Shown piece by piece: positions 54,376 to 63,295 of a stretch of DNA of 64,000 nt. Numbering within the stretch: position 1 is the first letter of the stretch; each line of letters begins with the position of its first letter. This stretch comes from Bradyrhizobium huanghuaihaiense (GTDB lineage Bacteria; Pseudomonadota; Alphaproteobacteria; Rhizobiales; Xanthobacteraceae), in contig NZ_VLLA01000001.1 in NCBI RefSeq assembly GCF_007830635.1, positions 529,868 through 593,867 on the forward strand, read 5' to 3'. The notes beneath the pieces are model-generated. The model was not told the origin of the DNA. It saw only the letters and a list, made by a program, of their open reading frames with translations, and did no database searches. Both the position numbers and the translations under genes were made by a program.

Positions 54376-56064
54376 CTACGTGCTGCTCCCCGCCGCGGTT
54401 GCGACCACTGGCAGCACCTCGCCGCCCGCGCGGTCCGGCGTCTCGTCCTTCCAGCGCACCGAGCCGAACGGACGCTCCAGCATGCGGCGGACGCGTACCG
54501 GCTCGGGGCCGATGTGGTAATCGATCGCCTGCTGATGCAGCGCGCGTTCAGACAGGGTCGAGCGGTTGCGCTGGCGTAAGTAATCGAACCAGGTCGGGCA
54601 GTGATAGCGCTCGGTCCACAATTCGGGGTCGGCGATGTCGCGCGCGATCGACCAGCCATAGGCGCCGTTGCGCTGCCGGGAGAGCTGCACGTCCTGCATC
54701 ACATTGTGGAAGGGGCGCGCGTTCTCCTGGGCGACGCGGTACTCGATCTCGACCACCAGCGGCCCGCTGCGGCCGGTCAGCGACAGCCGCACCTCGGGAT
54801 CGGCCAGCACCTCGGCATCCTCGTTGCGGGCGCCGACGCGCGGCATCGCGAGCCAGATTCCGAGCAGTGGCGAGAGCAGCATCAGGCCGGCGGCAACGAG
54901 CAGCGCGACCTCGACGCCGGCATAGTCGGTGAGATGTCCCCAACCCCATGCGCCGATCGCGATGCCGCCGGAGATCGAGGCCTGGAATGCCGCGAGCGAG
55001 CGGCCCGCGACCCAGCGCGGCGCTGAGAGCTGCACGCCGATATTGAACAGCGCGACCGCCGCCATCCAGACAGCGCCGGCGAGCACCAGCGCGGTGGCCG
55101 TCAGCACCGGCTCGGTGCTCACGGCAAGGGCGGCCATCGCGAACGCCATCGAGATGGTGCAGGCGCGAATCGCGGCCTCGCCGCTCATGCGCTTGCGGAG
55201 TTCGTGGATGTTGAGTGCGCCGACCACCGCGCCCATGCCGAATGCGCCGAGCATGATGCCGTAGGTCTGCGCGCCGCCATGCAGGAGGTCGCGCGCGACC
55301 AGCGGCATCAGCGCCATGATGGCACCGCCGGTCAGGCCCATCACCAGCGTGCGCAGCAGCACGATCTTGATCGGCGGCGAATTGGCGATGTAGCGGAAGC
55401 CCGAGACCATGGCGCGGTTGAGCTTTTCCCGCGGCAGGCGCGAGGGCTCCACCGAGCGGCGCCAGAGCAGCAGCACCACCAGCAGCGGCAAATAGAGGAT
55501 CGCATTGCAGGCAAAGGCAGCGACTGCGCCGAGCGCAGCGACGATGACGCCGCCGACGGCGGGGCCGAAGCTGCGCGCGATGTTGTAGCTGATACCGTTC
55601 AGCGCGACCGCCGACGGCAGGGCTTCCGGCGGCACCTGCTCGCTGACCGAGGATTGCCAGGCCGGTCCGAACAGCGCGTTGCCGCTGCCGACGACGAAGC
55701 AGAAGGCCAGCAGTGCTTCCGGCGTGATGAGCTTGAGGCCGGCGAGGATCGTCAGCGCGCTCGCGCCGGCCAGCGCGATCGCGAGCGAGACCAGGGTGAC
55801 GACGCGGCGGTCATACATGTCGGCGATGGCGCCGGCCGGCATCGAGATCAGCATGATCGGCAGCATCAGGGCGGTCTGCACCAGCGCCACCTTGTCCGCC
55901 GAGGCCGCCATCTGCGTCATCGCCCAGGCCGCGCCCACGCCCTGGATCAGGAGGCCGAGATTGGAGAGCAGGCTGGCAAGCCAGATGCGCCGGAATACGG
56001 TGAACCGCAGCGGGGCGGCGATGCCCTCGCCGGCGAATTTCTGACGGTTCGGCTGCTCGGTCAT
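54376..56064 (-). CDS. MFS_3-family exporter
   Basis: 562 residues. Twelve helices (FRRIWLASLLSNLGLLIQGVGAAWAMTQM; AGAIADMYDRRVV; NGISYNIARSFGPAVGGVI) in the EntS-like MFS_3 group of siderophore or drug exporters. A cytosolic C-terminal domain follows (about 415-555; VVEIEYRVAQENARPFHNVMQDVQ, YHCPTWFDYLRQRNRSTLSERALHQQAIDYH), as usual for the long MFS_3 type and resembling a monooxygenase-like ferredoxin fold. ATG 56064 has an AAGGGGA site; an upstream extension is rejected. Confidence 0.9.
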   Translation of the reverse strand: MTEQPNRQKFAGEGIAAPLRFTVFRRIWLASLLSNLGLLIQGVGAAWAMTQMAASADKVALVQTALMLPIMLISMPAGAIADMYDRRVVTLVSLAIALAGASALTILAGLKLITPEALLAFCFVVGSGNALFGPAWQSSVSEQVPPEALPSAVALNGISYNIARSFGPAVGGVIVAALGAVAAFACNAILYLPLLVVLLLWRRSVEPSRLPREKLNRAMVSGFRYIANSPPIKIVLLRTLVMGLTGGAIMALMPLVARDLLHGGAQTYGIMLGAFGMGAVVGALNIHELRKRMSGEAAIRACTISMAFAMAALAVSTEPVLTATALVLAGAVWMAAVALFNIGVQLSAPRWVAGRSLAAFQASISGGIAIGAWGWGHLTDYAGVEVALLVAAGLMLLSPLLGIWLAMPRVGARNEDAEVLADPEVRLSLTGRSGPLVVEIEYRVAQENARPFHNVMQDVQLSRQRNGAYGWSIARDIADPELWTERYHCPTWFDYLRQRNRSTLSERALHQQAIDYHIGPEPVRVRRMLERPFGSVRWKDETPDRAGGEVLPVVATAAGSST

Positions 56065-56201
56065 ATCCCCTTCCATATGGGCTGGCAGAAGTGGTCTTTG
56101 GGTGATTCCGGCAAAATCAGTGATGCCCGCGAAAGTCCTTCGCTGTCCAGTGGTTAGGCCGGTATAAGCGGTGCAAAGATGGTATTGCCGGGGAGGAACA
56201 G

Positions 56202-57572
56202 ATGAGGCTGTCACGACGGACGATCCTGCTGGGGGCGGGCAGCTTGCCTTTCGCGCTTGCGAGCTTGCGAACGGGCGCGCTGGCCCAGACGACGCCCGCA
56301 GCGCAAAACGCGGAAGTGCCGCCGATCCTGTTCGTACACGGCAATGGCGACTACGACGCGCTCTGGATGACGACCTTGTGGCGGATGGAATCCAACGGCA
56401 TCGCGCGCGATCGCATGATGGCGATCAATTTCACCGATCCGCTGGCGCGCAGCGACGACAAGGTCGAGCAGGCGAACCGCTCCTCGGCGGAGGACCAGCG
56501 CCGCGAGCTCGCTGCTGCCATCGCTGAGCTGAAGCGCCGGACTGGAGCTCCGCGCGTGGCGCTGGTCGGCAGCTCGCGCGGCGGCAATGCGATCCGCAAC
56601 GTCATCAGGAATGGCGGCGCCGGCGATGTCAGCCACGCCGTGCTGTGCGGCACACCCAATCACGGCGTGTTCGCGACCGACGACCAGCTTGGAAACGAGT
56701 TCAATGGCCGGGGGCCGTTCCTGCGCGGTTTGAACGAGGGGGAGAGCGAGGTGACGCCAGGGGTCGCCTTCCTCACCTTGCGCAGCGACGGCATGGACAA
56801 ATACGCGCAGAGCGACGGCCGCTTCATCGGCAAAGCCGGCACGCCGACCGGCGTCACCAATGAGGGGCCGGAGCTCAAGGGTGCCACCAATCTGGTGCTC
56901 GGCGCGCTCGACCATCGCGAGGTGGCGTTCCATCCGCGCGCCTTCCGCGAGATCTACAAGTTCATCGCCGGACGCGAGCCCCAGCGAATTGCGATCGTGC
57001 CGGAGCAGACGGTCCGCCTGAGCGGCCTCGTCACCGGCACGCCCGGCGGTGTGCAGACCAATCGCCCGGTCGCGGGCGCAACCGTCGAGATATTTCGCGT
57101 CGACCCCGATACCGGTGAGCGCAGGGGCAGTGCCGTGCACAGCGCGAAGACCGGCGCCGACGGCCGTTGGGGACCGGCGCAGGTCGAGCCGTCCTGGTCA
57201 CTCGAATTCGTCCTGGCGGCGCCGGATGCGCCGACCACGCACATCTATCGTTCGCCCTTCCCCCGCTCGTCCGACGTCGTGCACCTCCGGCCCGCGCGCC
57301 CGCTCGGGCCGGCGGACAAGGACGCCGGTGCGATCGTGATCATGTCGCGTCCGCGCGGCTATTTCGGCCTGCCGCGGGACGTGGTGCTGTTCGACGGCAA
57401 GGAGCCGGCCGACGTCAAGTCCGGCGTGCCCACAGATGCGGCAGCAACATTGCGGCTTCCGGCCGCAGAGATCGGGCGTAACATCGTCGCCCAGTTCGGT
57501 GAAGAACGGATTGTGGCACGCCTCTGGCCGGCTGCCGAGAACAGGATTGCGATTGCCGAGATGACTTACTAG
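56202..57572 (+). CDS. Tat-exported alpha/beta hydrolase
   Basis: 456 residues. A twin-arginine signal (LSRRTILLGAGS) then an alpha/beta hydrolase with the nucleophile elbow GSSRGG (about 128-133) and ILFVHGNGDYDALW (oxyanion region). The C-terminal 200 residues include an Ig-like beta domain (VRLSGLVTGTPGG ... NRPVAGATVEIFRVDPDTGE) typical of secreted lipases and esterases. The substrate is unknown. GGGGAGGAA site. Followed by the P450 gene with a 34-base gap, so possibly co-transcribed. Confidence 0.85.
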   Translation: MRLSRRTILLGAGSLPFALASLRTGALAQTTPAAQNAEVPPILFVHGNGDYDALWMTTLWRMESNGIARDRMMAINFTDPLARSDDKVEQANRSSAEDQRRELAAAIAELKRRTGAPRVALVGSSRGGNAIRNVIRNGGAGDVSHAVLCGTPNHGVFATDDQLGNEFNGRGPFLRGLNEGESEVTPGVAFLTLRSDGMDKYAQSDGRFIGKAGTPTGVTNEGPELKGATNLVLGALDHREVAFHPRAFREIYKFIAGREPQRIAIVPEQTVRLSGLVTGTPGGVQTNRPVAGATVEIFRVDPDTGERRGSAVHSAKTGADGRWGPAQVEPSWSLEFVLAAPDAPTTHIYRSPFPRSSDVVHLRPARPLGPADKDAGAIVIMSRPRGYFGLPRDVVLFDGKEPADVKSGVPTDAAATLRLPAAEIGRNIVAQFGEERIVARLWPAAENRIAIAEMTY

Positions 57573-57606
57573 CTATTGAGCTGCGTCACATCTGCGGGAG
57601 CGAGCC

Positions 57607-58974
57607 ATGAATATCGCCAGTGTGCGTCGGCCCATCGTCCCCCCGGCCCCGCCGCGTGCGCCCGACAACATGTCGTTTCTCGGCAAGCTCGCCGTGATCC
57701 GGCGCAACATGATCGCGACCTGGGGGCAGCGTGCCTACGAGGAAGAGGTCATCCCGGGCCGCTTCGTCTTCCGCAACAGTTTCATCCTGAATCGTCCGGA
57801 CGCGATCCGGCATGTCCTGCTCACCAATTACGAGAACTACACGCGTACGCCGGCGGGCATCCGCATGCTGCGTCCGGTGCTCGGCGAGGGCCTCCTGATC
57901 GCGGAGGGGCACTCCTGGACGTTTCAGCGCCGCACGCTCGCGCCGGCGTTCACGCCGCGCGCGACCGCGAACCTCGTCCCGCACATGACCGCGGTGCTCG
58001 ACGAGACCATCGCCAAGCTCGATGCGCGCGCAAGCGAGCTGGTCGACCTGCGCGAGATCATGCAGCGCATGACGCTCGAGATCGCCGGCCGCACGATGTT
58101 CTCGTTCGGCATGGATCAGCACGGCGCCACCTTGCGTAACTTCGTGATGGAGTACGGCGAGCGGCTCGGGCGTCCCTATTTCCTCGACATGGTGCTGCCG
58201 GTGTCCTGGCCGACCCCGATGGATCGTGCCCGCGCCCGCTTCCGCAAGCGTTGGACCGACTTCGTGTCGATGCTGATCGCCGAGCGGCGCAAGATGGGCA
58301 AGAAGGACGGCGCGCCGCCGCGCGATTTGTTCGATCTCATGGACGAGGCGCGCGATCCTGAAACCGGCAAGGGCTTTTCCGACGAGCAGCTCATCGACGA
58401 GGTCGCGACCATGATTCTCGCCGGTCACGAGACCACTGCGACGGCGCTGTTCTGGGCGCTCTATCTGCTCGCGCTCGATCCGGAGACGCAGGAGGAAGTC
58501 GCTTCCGAGACGCAGGGCGAACATCTCGACAGCATGGCCGATATCGACCGCCAGAAATTCACCCGCGCCGTGATCGAGGAGACGATGCGGCTCTATCCGC
58601 CTGCGTTCCTGGTCGCGCGGGCCGCGCGCGAGAAGGACAACGCCGCCGGCGTCGAGATTGGCAAGGGCGACATCATCATGATCGCGCCGTGGCTGCTGCA
58701 CCGGCACGAGAAGCTGTGGGATCAGCCGAACGCGTTCATTCCAAAGCGCTTCATGTCGACCGAGGCGCCCGACCGCTTCGCCTATTTGCCGTTCGGCGCG
58801 GGCCCGCGCGTCTGCATCGGCGCGCCGTTCGCGCAGGCCGAATCCGTGCTGGCGCTGGCCCGGCTGATCGGCGCGTTCCGCGTCGAGCTGGCCGACCAGA
58901 CTCCCGTGATTCCGCATGGCGTCGTCACGACCCAGCCGGGTCACTCACCCATGTTCCGCATCACGCGTCGATGA
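57607..58974 (+). CDS. Cytochrome P450
   Basis: 455 residues. Haem ligand C403 in FGAGPRVCIGAPFAQAE, oxygen-activation ILAGHETTATALFW, and the ExxR motif EETMRLYPP. The family resembles bacterial class I P450s of the CYP102/CYP4-like type without a fused reductase. No ferredoxin or reductase gene is beside it. GGGAG site. It may act with the upstream hydrolase on a lipid or other hydrophobic substrate (inference only). Confidence 0.93.
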   Translation: MNIASVRRPIVPPAPPRAPDNMSFLGKLAVIRRNMIATWGQRAYEEEVIPGRFVFRNSFILNRPDAIRHVLLTNYENYTRTPAGIRMLRPVLGEGLLIAEGHSWTFQRRTLAPAFTPRATANLVPHMTAVLDETIAKLDARASELVDLREIMQRMTLEIAGRTMFSFGMDQHGATLRNFVMEYGERLGRPYFLDMVLPVSWPTPMDRARARFRKRWTDFVSMLIAERRKMGKKDGAPPRDLFDLMDEARDPETGKGFSDEQLIDEVATMILAGHETTATALFWALYLLALDPETQEEVASETQGEHLDSMADIDRQKFTRAVIEETMRLYPPAFLVARAAREKDNAAGVEIGKGDIIMIAPWLLHRHEKLWDQPNAFIPKRFMSTEAPDRFAYLPFGAGPRVCIGAPFAQAESVLALARLIGAFRVELADQTPVIPHGVVTTQPGHSPMFRITRR

Positions 58975-59024
58975 CAGGCGATCGCCTGGTCGATGGCGTG
59001 ATCGACCCAAGATAGAGTTACGCC

Positions 59025-60434
59025 ATGAGCGACATTCAGGCCCAGTTTTCCGTTCTGAAGCAGACTGCCGATGCGAAGGTGGTCGATGCGATTGCGGATC
59101 TCATCGAGCATGGCGAGGATCACGAGCTCAACCGCGTCAACGTGCTCGATTTCTCCACGCAGCACAGTCTCGACGAGGAGCACGTGATCTCGGCCTTCCT
59201 GCATTCGGCGCGGCTCGGGCTGTTCGATCTCGGCTGGAACGTGCTGTGCCCGGGCTGCGGCGGCGTGCTCGGGGCGCACTCGACCCTGAAGGCGCTCAAG
59301 CCCGACGATTATCACTGCGCGCTCTGCGCCTGCGGCTACAAGGCCTCCGTCGACGACCAGGTCGAGGTCTCCTTCACCGTGAATCCGCGCGTCCGGCGCA
59401 TCGCGGCACACGATCCCGACACGCTCCCGGTGTGGGAATATTTCAAGCAGGTGTTCTGGAGCTCCGGCGTCGACTTCAACAAGGAATCGTTTGCGACACT
59501 CGCCAACGAGGTCACGCTGGACACGATGGAGCTGCCGGCCGGGGAGAAGGCGACCATGTCGCTGCAACTGCCGAGCGACTTCGTCATCATCTTCGAGCCG
59601 GTGACGCACGCTGCCCATTTCATCGACGTCCAGGGCGAGCCGACCAAGGACCGCCAGCAGCTCGCCATCATGTACAACAAGGTGCAGGCGCCGACCGGGA
59701 CCACGGTCATGCGGCCGGGCCCGCTGCGGCTGTCGATGGAGAACCAGGCCGGCGTGCGCGTGCTGCCGTCGGTGTTCATCGCGGCCGAGGCGCTCCACCA
59801 CCTCATTGGCAAGCGCAAGCCGTTCCTCACCGCCAAGCGGATGCTGTCGAACCAGACCTTTCGCGATGTGTTCAAGGCGGACAATCTCAGCCTCGACCAG
59901 CGGCTTCAGATCACCTCGCTCACCTTCTTGTTCACCGATCTGAAGGGCTCGACCGCGCTCTACGAACGCGTCGGCGATCTCGCCGCCTTCGACCTCGTGC
60001 GGGCGCATTTCCATGCGCTGCTCGAGATCATCTCCTCCGAGAAGGGCGCGGTGGTGAAGACCATCGGCGATGCCGTGATGGCGACCTTCGACCGTCCCGA
60101 GCACGCGATCGTCGCGGGCCTGCGGATGCGCGCGGCGATGGACGCGCTCAACAAGCAGCGCGGCACCACCGATCTCATCGTCAAGATCGGCATCCACGAA
60201 GGGCCGTGCCTCGCGGTGATGCTCAACGAGCGGCAGGATTATTTCGGCCAGACCGTCAACATCGCCGCGCGCGTGCAGAGCCTGTCGACCGCGCAGGAGA
60301 TCCACATCACCGGGCCGGTGGCGGATGCGCCGGCGGTCGCCGAACTTCTCCAGCAGCGCGAGATCAAGCCGATCCAGAAACAAGCCGCGCTGCGCGGCAT
60401 CGCCGACAAGATGGTGGTGTACGAGATACCGTGA
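59025..60434 (+). CDS. Class III cyclase with zinc-ribbon sensor
   Basis: 469 residues. The N-terminus (1-290, DUF5939-like) contains a C-x2-C pair (CPGCGG, C75 and C78) and a second pair (CALC, C98 and C101), forming a zinc ribbon. A C-terminal cyclase domain has metal residues D305 (FLFTDLKGSTALYE) and D349 (VVKTIGDAVMATF) and the QDYFGQTVNIAARV segment. It likely makes cAMP. It starts 50 bases after the P450 gene on the same strand. Confidence 0.9.
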   Translation: MSDIQAQFSVLKQTADAKVVDAIADLIEHGEDHELNRVNVLDFSTQHSLDEEHVISAFLHSARLGLFDLGWNVLCPGCGGVLGAHSTLKALKPDDYHCALCACGYKASVDDQVEVSFTVNPRVRRIAAHDPDTLPVWEYFKQVFWSSGVDFNKESFATLANEVTLDTMELPAGEKATMSLQLPSDFVIIFEPVTHAAHFIDVQGEPTKDRQQLAIMYNKVQAPTGTTVMRPGPLRLSMENQAGVRVLPSVFIAAEALHHLIGKRKPFLTAKRMLSNQTFRDVFKADNLSLDQRLQITSLTFLFTDLKGSTALYERVGDLAAFDLVRAHFHALLEIISSEKGAVVKTIGDAVMATFDRPEHAIVAGLRMRAAMDALNKQRGTTDLIVKIGIHEGPCLAVMLNERQDYFGQTVNIAARVQSLSTAQEIHITGPVADAPAVAELLQQREIKPIQKQAALRGIADKMVVYEIP

Positions 60435-60462
60435 GGGACGGGAGGAGATTGCCACACTCTCA

Positions 60463-60547
60463 GTCATTGCGAGGAGCCCTTGCGACGAAGCAATCCAGGC
60501 TGCCTCCGCGGAAAGAATCTGGATTGCTTCGCTGCGCTCGCAATGAC
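60463..60547. repeat. Intergenic inverted repeat, family D
   Basis: Arms GTCATTGCGAG and CTCGCAATGAC with inner arms AAGCAATCCAG and CTGGATTGCTTCG (one or two mismatches). It is the only supported element in the 309-base gap between the cyclase and terB genes. A half copy is at 24350. Confidence 0.88.
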
Positions 60548-60743
60548 GATGTGGAGGCAGATGGGTGTTATACTCCATCTTCATTGCTCGGTCAGGCCCG
60601 GCCATGACGGCGGAAGGCCCGCCCAGATTGCCGAAACGTAATGCGCGCGCGAAACTGACGCACGTTGCGCCGGTTGAGTTTCCCGCTCATATAATGCTGG
60701 TAGCCGCCGCACCCCGCGGCGGCATCGATTTCGGTAGGACCTT

Positions 60744-61232
60744 ATGCTCGACGGCCTGCGCCAATTCATCGCCGAGATTGTTGCTCCCCAGGCCGGGGAT
60801 CGCGCTTTCGGTGATAGCGATTATCGGCTCGCGGCGACCGCGTTGCTGGTCCACGTGGTCTCGCTGGACGGCCAGCCGAGCGCGGCCGAGCAGCGCAAGC
60901 TGCACAGCCTGATCGAAAGCCATTTCGGGCTCGATCGCGGCACGGCTGATCGATTGATCGCCGATGCCACCCAGGTCGAGGGCGACGCGGTCGATCTCTA
61001 CCATTTCACCAGCGTCATCATGCGCTCGCTCGACGAAGCGGGCCGCAAGCGCATCGTGCAGATGATGTGGGAGCTGGTCTATGCCGACGGCCAGGTCTCC
61101 GAGTTCGAGGACAACGTCGTCTGGCGCGCCTCCGACCTGCTCGGGATCTCGCAGCGCGACCGGATCGACCTCAAGCACGCCGTTGCCGAGCGTGCCGGCG
61201 GTCAGGTGCAGGACAGCGCCGTGGGCGGTTGA
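60744..61232 (+). CDS. TerB-family protein
   Basis: 162 residues. All-helical TerB/tellurite-resistance fold: YRLAATALLVHVVSLDGQPSAAEQRKLHSLI and MMWELVYADGQVSEFEDNVVWRASDLLG, the two acidic metal-binding segments. The role is unknown; no ter operon is nearby, so tellurite resistance is not implied. ATG 60744. Confidence 0.88.
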   Translation: MLDGLRQFIAEIVAPQAGDRAFGDSDYRLAATALLVHVVSLDGQPSAAEQRKLHSLIESHFGLDRGTADRLIADATQVEGDAVDLYHFTSVIMRSLDEAGRKRIVQMMWELVYADGQVSEFEDNVVWRASDLLGISQRDRIDLKHAVAERAGGQVQDSAVGG

Positions 61233-61451
61233 TCCGCGCAAGCCGGCCGACGGCCGGTTGTGCCGATCACATGACGAAACTTTAATGTGGGCGATCGCCG
61301 CCCGGATTCGCCCGTAAATTCCCGGGTTTTCTGCTTTCCCTGATGTCCGCTCAAGCGGCCATGCGGCCGGCGCCGCTTGCCTGTCGCGCACGGCCTATGC
61401 TCTCGTTCCGCCATTGCGGGACCAAAAACTTCAATTCAAGAGACATCGATC

Positions 61452-62231
61452 GTGACTGAGCGGGTAACGTTGATCACCGGTGCCTCGGCGGGCATAGGCA
61501 CGGAGCTGGCGCGTGTATTTGCCGCCAATGGACACCGTCTCGCACTGACGGCGCGACGGGCGGAACGGCTCGAGGCGCTTGCGATCGAGCTCGCCGCCAA
61601 GGGCGGCAAGAAGCCGATCGTGATCGCCTGCGATCTTCAGGACGCCGGCGCCGGCGACAAGATCGCCGCAGCGCTTAAGGCCGAAGGCGTCGAGCTCGAT
61701 CATCTCGTCAACAATGCCGGCTTCGGTGTGTTCGGCGATGCCATCGAGTGCGACCGCGCCGAGCAGGTCGGCATCGTCGATGTCAACGTGCGGGCGCTGA
61801 CGGATCTGTCGCTGCGTTTTGCCGATCAGCTGATCAGGAACAAGGGCGGACTTCTGAATGTCGGATCGGTCGCCGGCTTTCTGCCCGGCCCCGGCATGGC
61901 CGTCTACTACGCCTCCAAGGCCTATGTGATTTCGCTCACCGAGGCGCTGCGGGCAGAGCTCGCGCCGCGCGGCGTTCGCGTCACGGTGCTTTGCCCGGGG
62001 CCGGTGCCCACCGAATTCCAGGCGCGCGCCGGTGTCGGGTCCGGGCACAACACGGCGCTTCTCAACGTTTCGGCGCCCGATGTCGCACGACAGGCCTATC
62101 ACGGCTTGATGGCCAACAAACGGGCAGTGCTGCCGGGTCTCGGCATCAAGATTGTGCCGTTCGCGCTGCGGTTCTTTCCGCGCGGCTTCATCCTGTCCGC
62201 CACCAGCCGGTTCCAGAGGCAGCGACGCTGA
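61452..62231 (+). CDS. Short-chain dehydrogenase (classical SDR)
   Basis: 259 residues. TGASAGIG (9-16) cofactor motif, NNAG (87-90), S139 and Tyr152-x3-Lys156 catalytic residues, PGPVPTEF after the active site. The substrate is unknown. GTG start with a weak AAGAGA site; the long upstream in-frame TTG extension is rejected because it adds no family sequence. Preceded by a 220-base gap. Confidence 0.9.
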   Translation: MTERVTLITGASAGIGTELARVFAANGHRLALTARRAERLEALAIELAAKGGKKPIVIACDLQDAGAGDKIAAALKAEGVELDHLVNNAGFGVFGDAIECDRAEQVGIVDVNVRALTDLSLRFADQLIRNKGGLLNVGSVAGFLPGPGMAVYYASKAYVISLTEALRAELAPRGVRVTVLCPGPVPTEFQARAGVGSGHNTALLNVSAPDVARQAYHGLMANKRAVLPGLGIKIVPFALRFFPRGFILSATSRFQRQRR

Positions 62232-62360
62232 AGGCAGTTCTGAACGTCCGTGGTGGCCCGGAGCTTGCTTCAGTCCAGGAGCGTGTGTGCGCAAACTCAC
62301 ACGATGTTAACCATCGCTTAGCTATGCTGGCGGTCTGAACCGATAGCACTCGCAGAGGCC

Positions 62361-63155
62361 ATGTCGTTCCGGACGGACAGGTTTGGTAGCGCAGAAGTGG
62401 TGCCCTTCCGAAAGAGGGCGCCGAGCGCCGCCGCCTCCGAAAACCGGCTGCCGGTTCTGATCGTCCTGCACCAGGAATCCTCGACACCCGGCCGCGTCGG
62501 CAATGCGCTGCGCGCGCTCGGCCACCGTCTCGACATCCGCCGTCCCCGCTTCGGCGATCCCCTGCCCGAAACCCTCGACCGGCATGCCGGCGCCGTGTTC
62601 TTCGGCGGCCCGATGAGCGCCAACGATCCCGACGACTACATTCGACGCGAGATCGACTGGATCGAAATTCCGCTCCGCGAACAGCGGCCGTTCCTCGGCA
62701 TCTGCCTGGGCGCGCAGATGCTGGCGATGCAGCTCGGGGCCCGCGTCGCGCCGCATGCGGAGGCGCTGACCCAGATCGGCTACTATCCAATTCGTCCCAC
62801 GGCTGCTGGACATGCGCTCTGCCCGGACTGGCCGGCGCAGGTCTATCACTGGCACCGCGAGGGGTTCACGTTGCCCGTCGGTGCCGAACTGCTCGCGGAA
62901 GGCGACGACTTTCCGATCCAGGCCTATCGCGCCGGCAATGCCTTCGGCGTGCAGTTTCATCCCGACGTGACCTACGCGATGATGCATTGCTGGACCACGC
63001 GCGGCTACGATGGCCTCAGCGCACCCGGCGCGCGCGAGCGGCATCATCACTTTGCGGACCGTGCCGTGTATGATGCGGCGGAGCGCGCCTGGCTCGATCA
63101 TTTCATCGACGGCTGGCTGGCGCGGCGGCCGGTGCTGGCGCAAGCCGCCGAGTAA
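62361..63155 (+). CDS. Class I glutamine amidotransferase-like protein
   Basis: 264 residues. Nucleophile C115 in FLGICLGAQM and H200 in VQFHPD are the GATase triad. The third member is Asp202 where class I enzymes have Glu, and the family resembles GMP-synthase-like GATases without a synthetase partner. VYHWHREGF is a typical substrate-side segment. It may hydrolyse gamma-glutamyl compounds. GAGG site close to the ATG. Tandem repeats follow the stop. Confidence 0.88.
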   Translation: MSFRTDRFGSAEVVPFRKRAPSAAASENRLPVLIVLHQESSTPGRVGNALRALGHRLDIRRPRFGDPLPETLDRHAGAVFFGGPMSANDPDDYIRREIDWIEIPLREQRPFLGICLGAQMLAMQLGARVAPHAEALTQIGYYPIRPTAAGHALCPDWPAQVYHWHREGFTLPVGAELLAEGDDFPIQAYRAGNAFGVQFHPDVTYAMMHCWTTRGYDGLSAPGARERHHHFADRAVYDAAERAWLDHFIDGWLARRPVLAQAAE

Positions 63156-63167
63156 CCCCGCGCCTTC

Positions 63168-63219
63168 GCGCAGGTCCTTGGCGCAGGTCCTTGGCGCAGA
63201 TCCTTGGCGCAAGTCCTTG
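63168..63219 (+). repeat. Four tandem 13-base repeats
   Basis: Units GCGCAGGTCCTTG, GCGCAGGTCCTTG, GCGCAGATCCTTG and GCGCAAGTCCTTG, starting 12 bases after the amidotransferase stop. Units 1 and 2 are identical. The period is not a multiple of three and the repeat is in a gap. Confidence 0.95.
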
Positions 63220-63295
63220 CCTCATCCCTTGATATGCTAGGCTCTTTCCTAACGAGCGCGCGAGAAGTTGCGCCGGCAGACAAAGGGAGAGCGCC

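Noticed and set aside
60744..61232. Tellurite-resistance operon
   Set aside because: Only a lone TerB fold is present; terC, terD and terZ-type neighbours are missing.
63168..63219. CRISPR-like array
   Set aside because: Units are 13 bases with no spacers; a simple tandem repeat.
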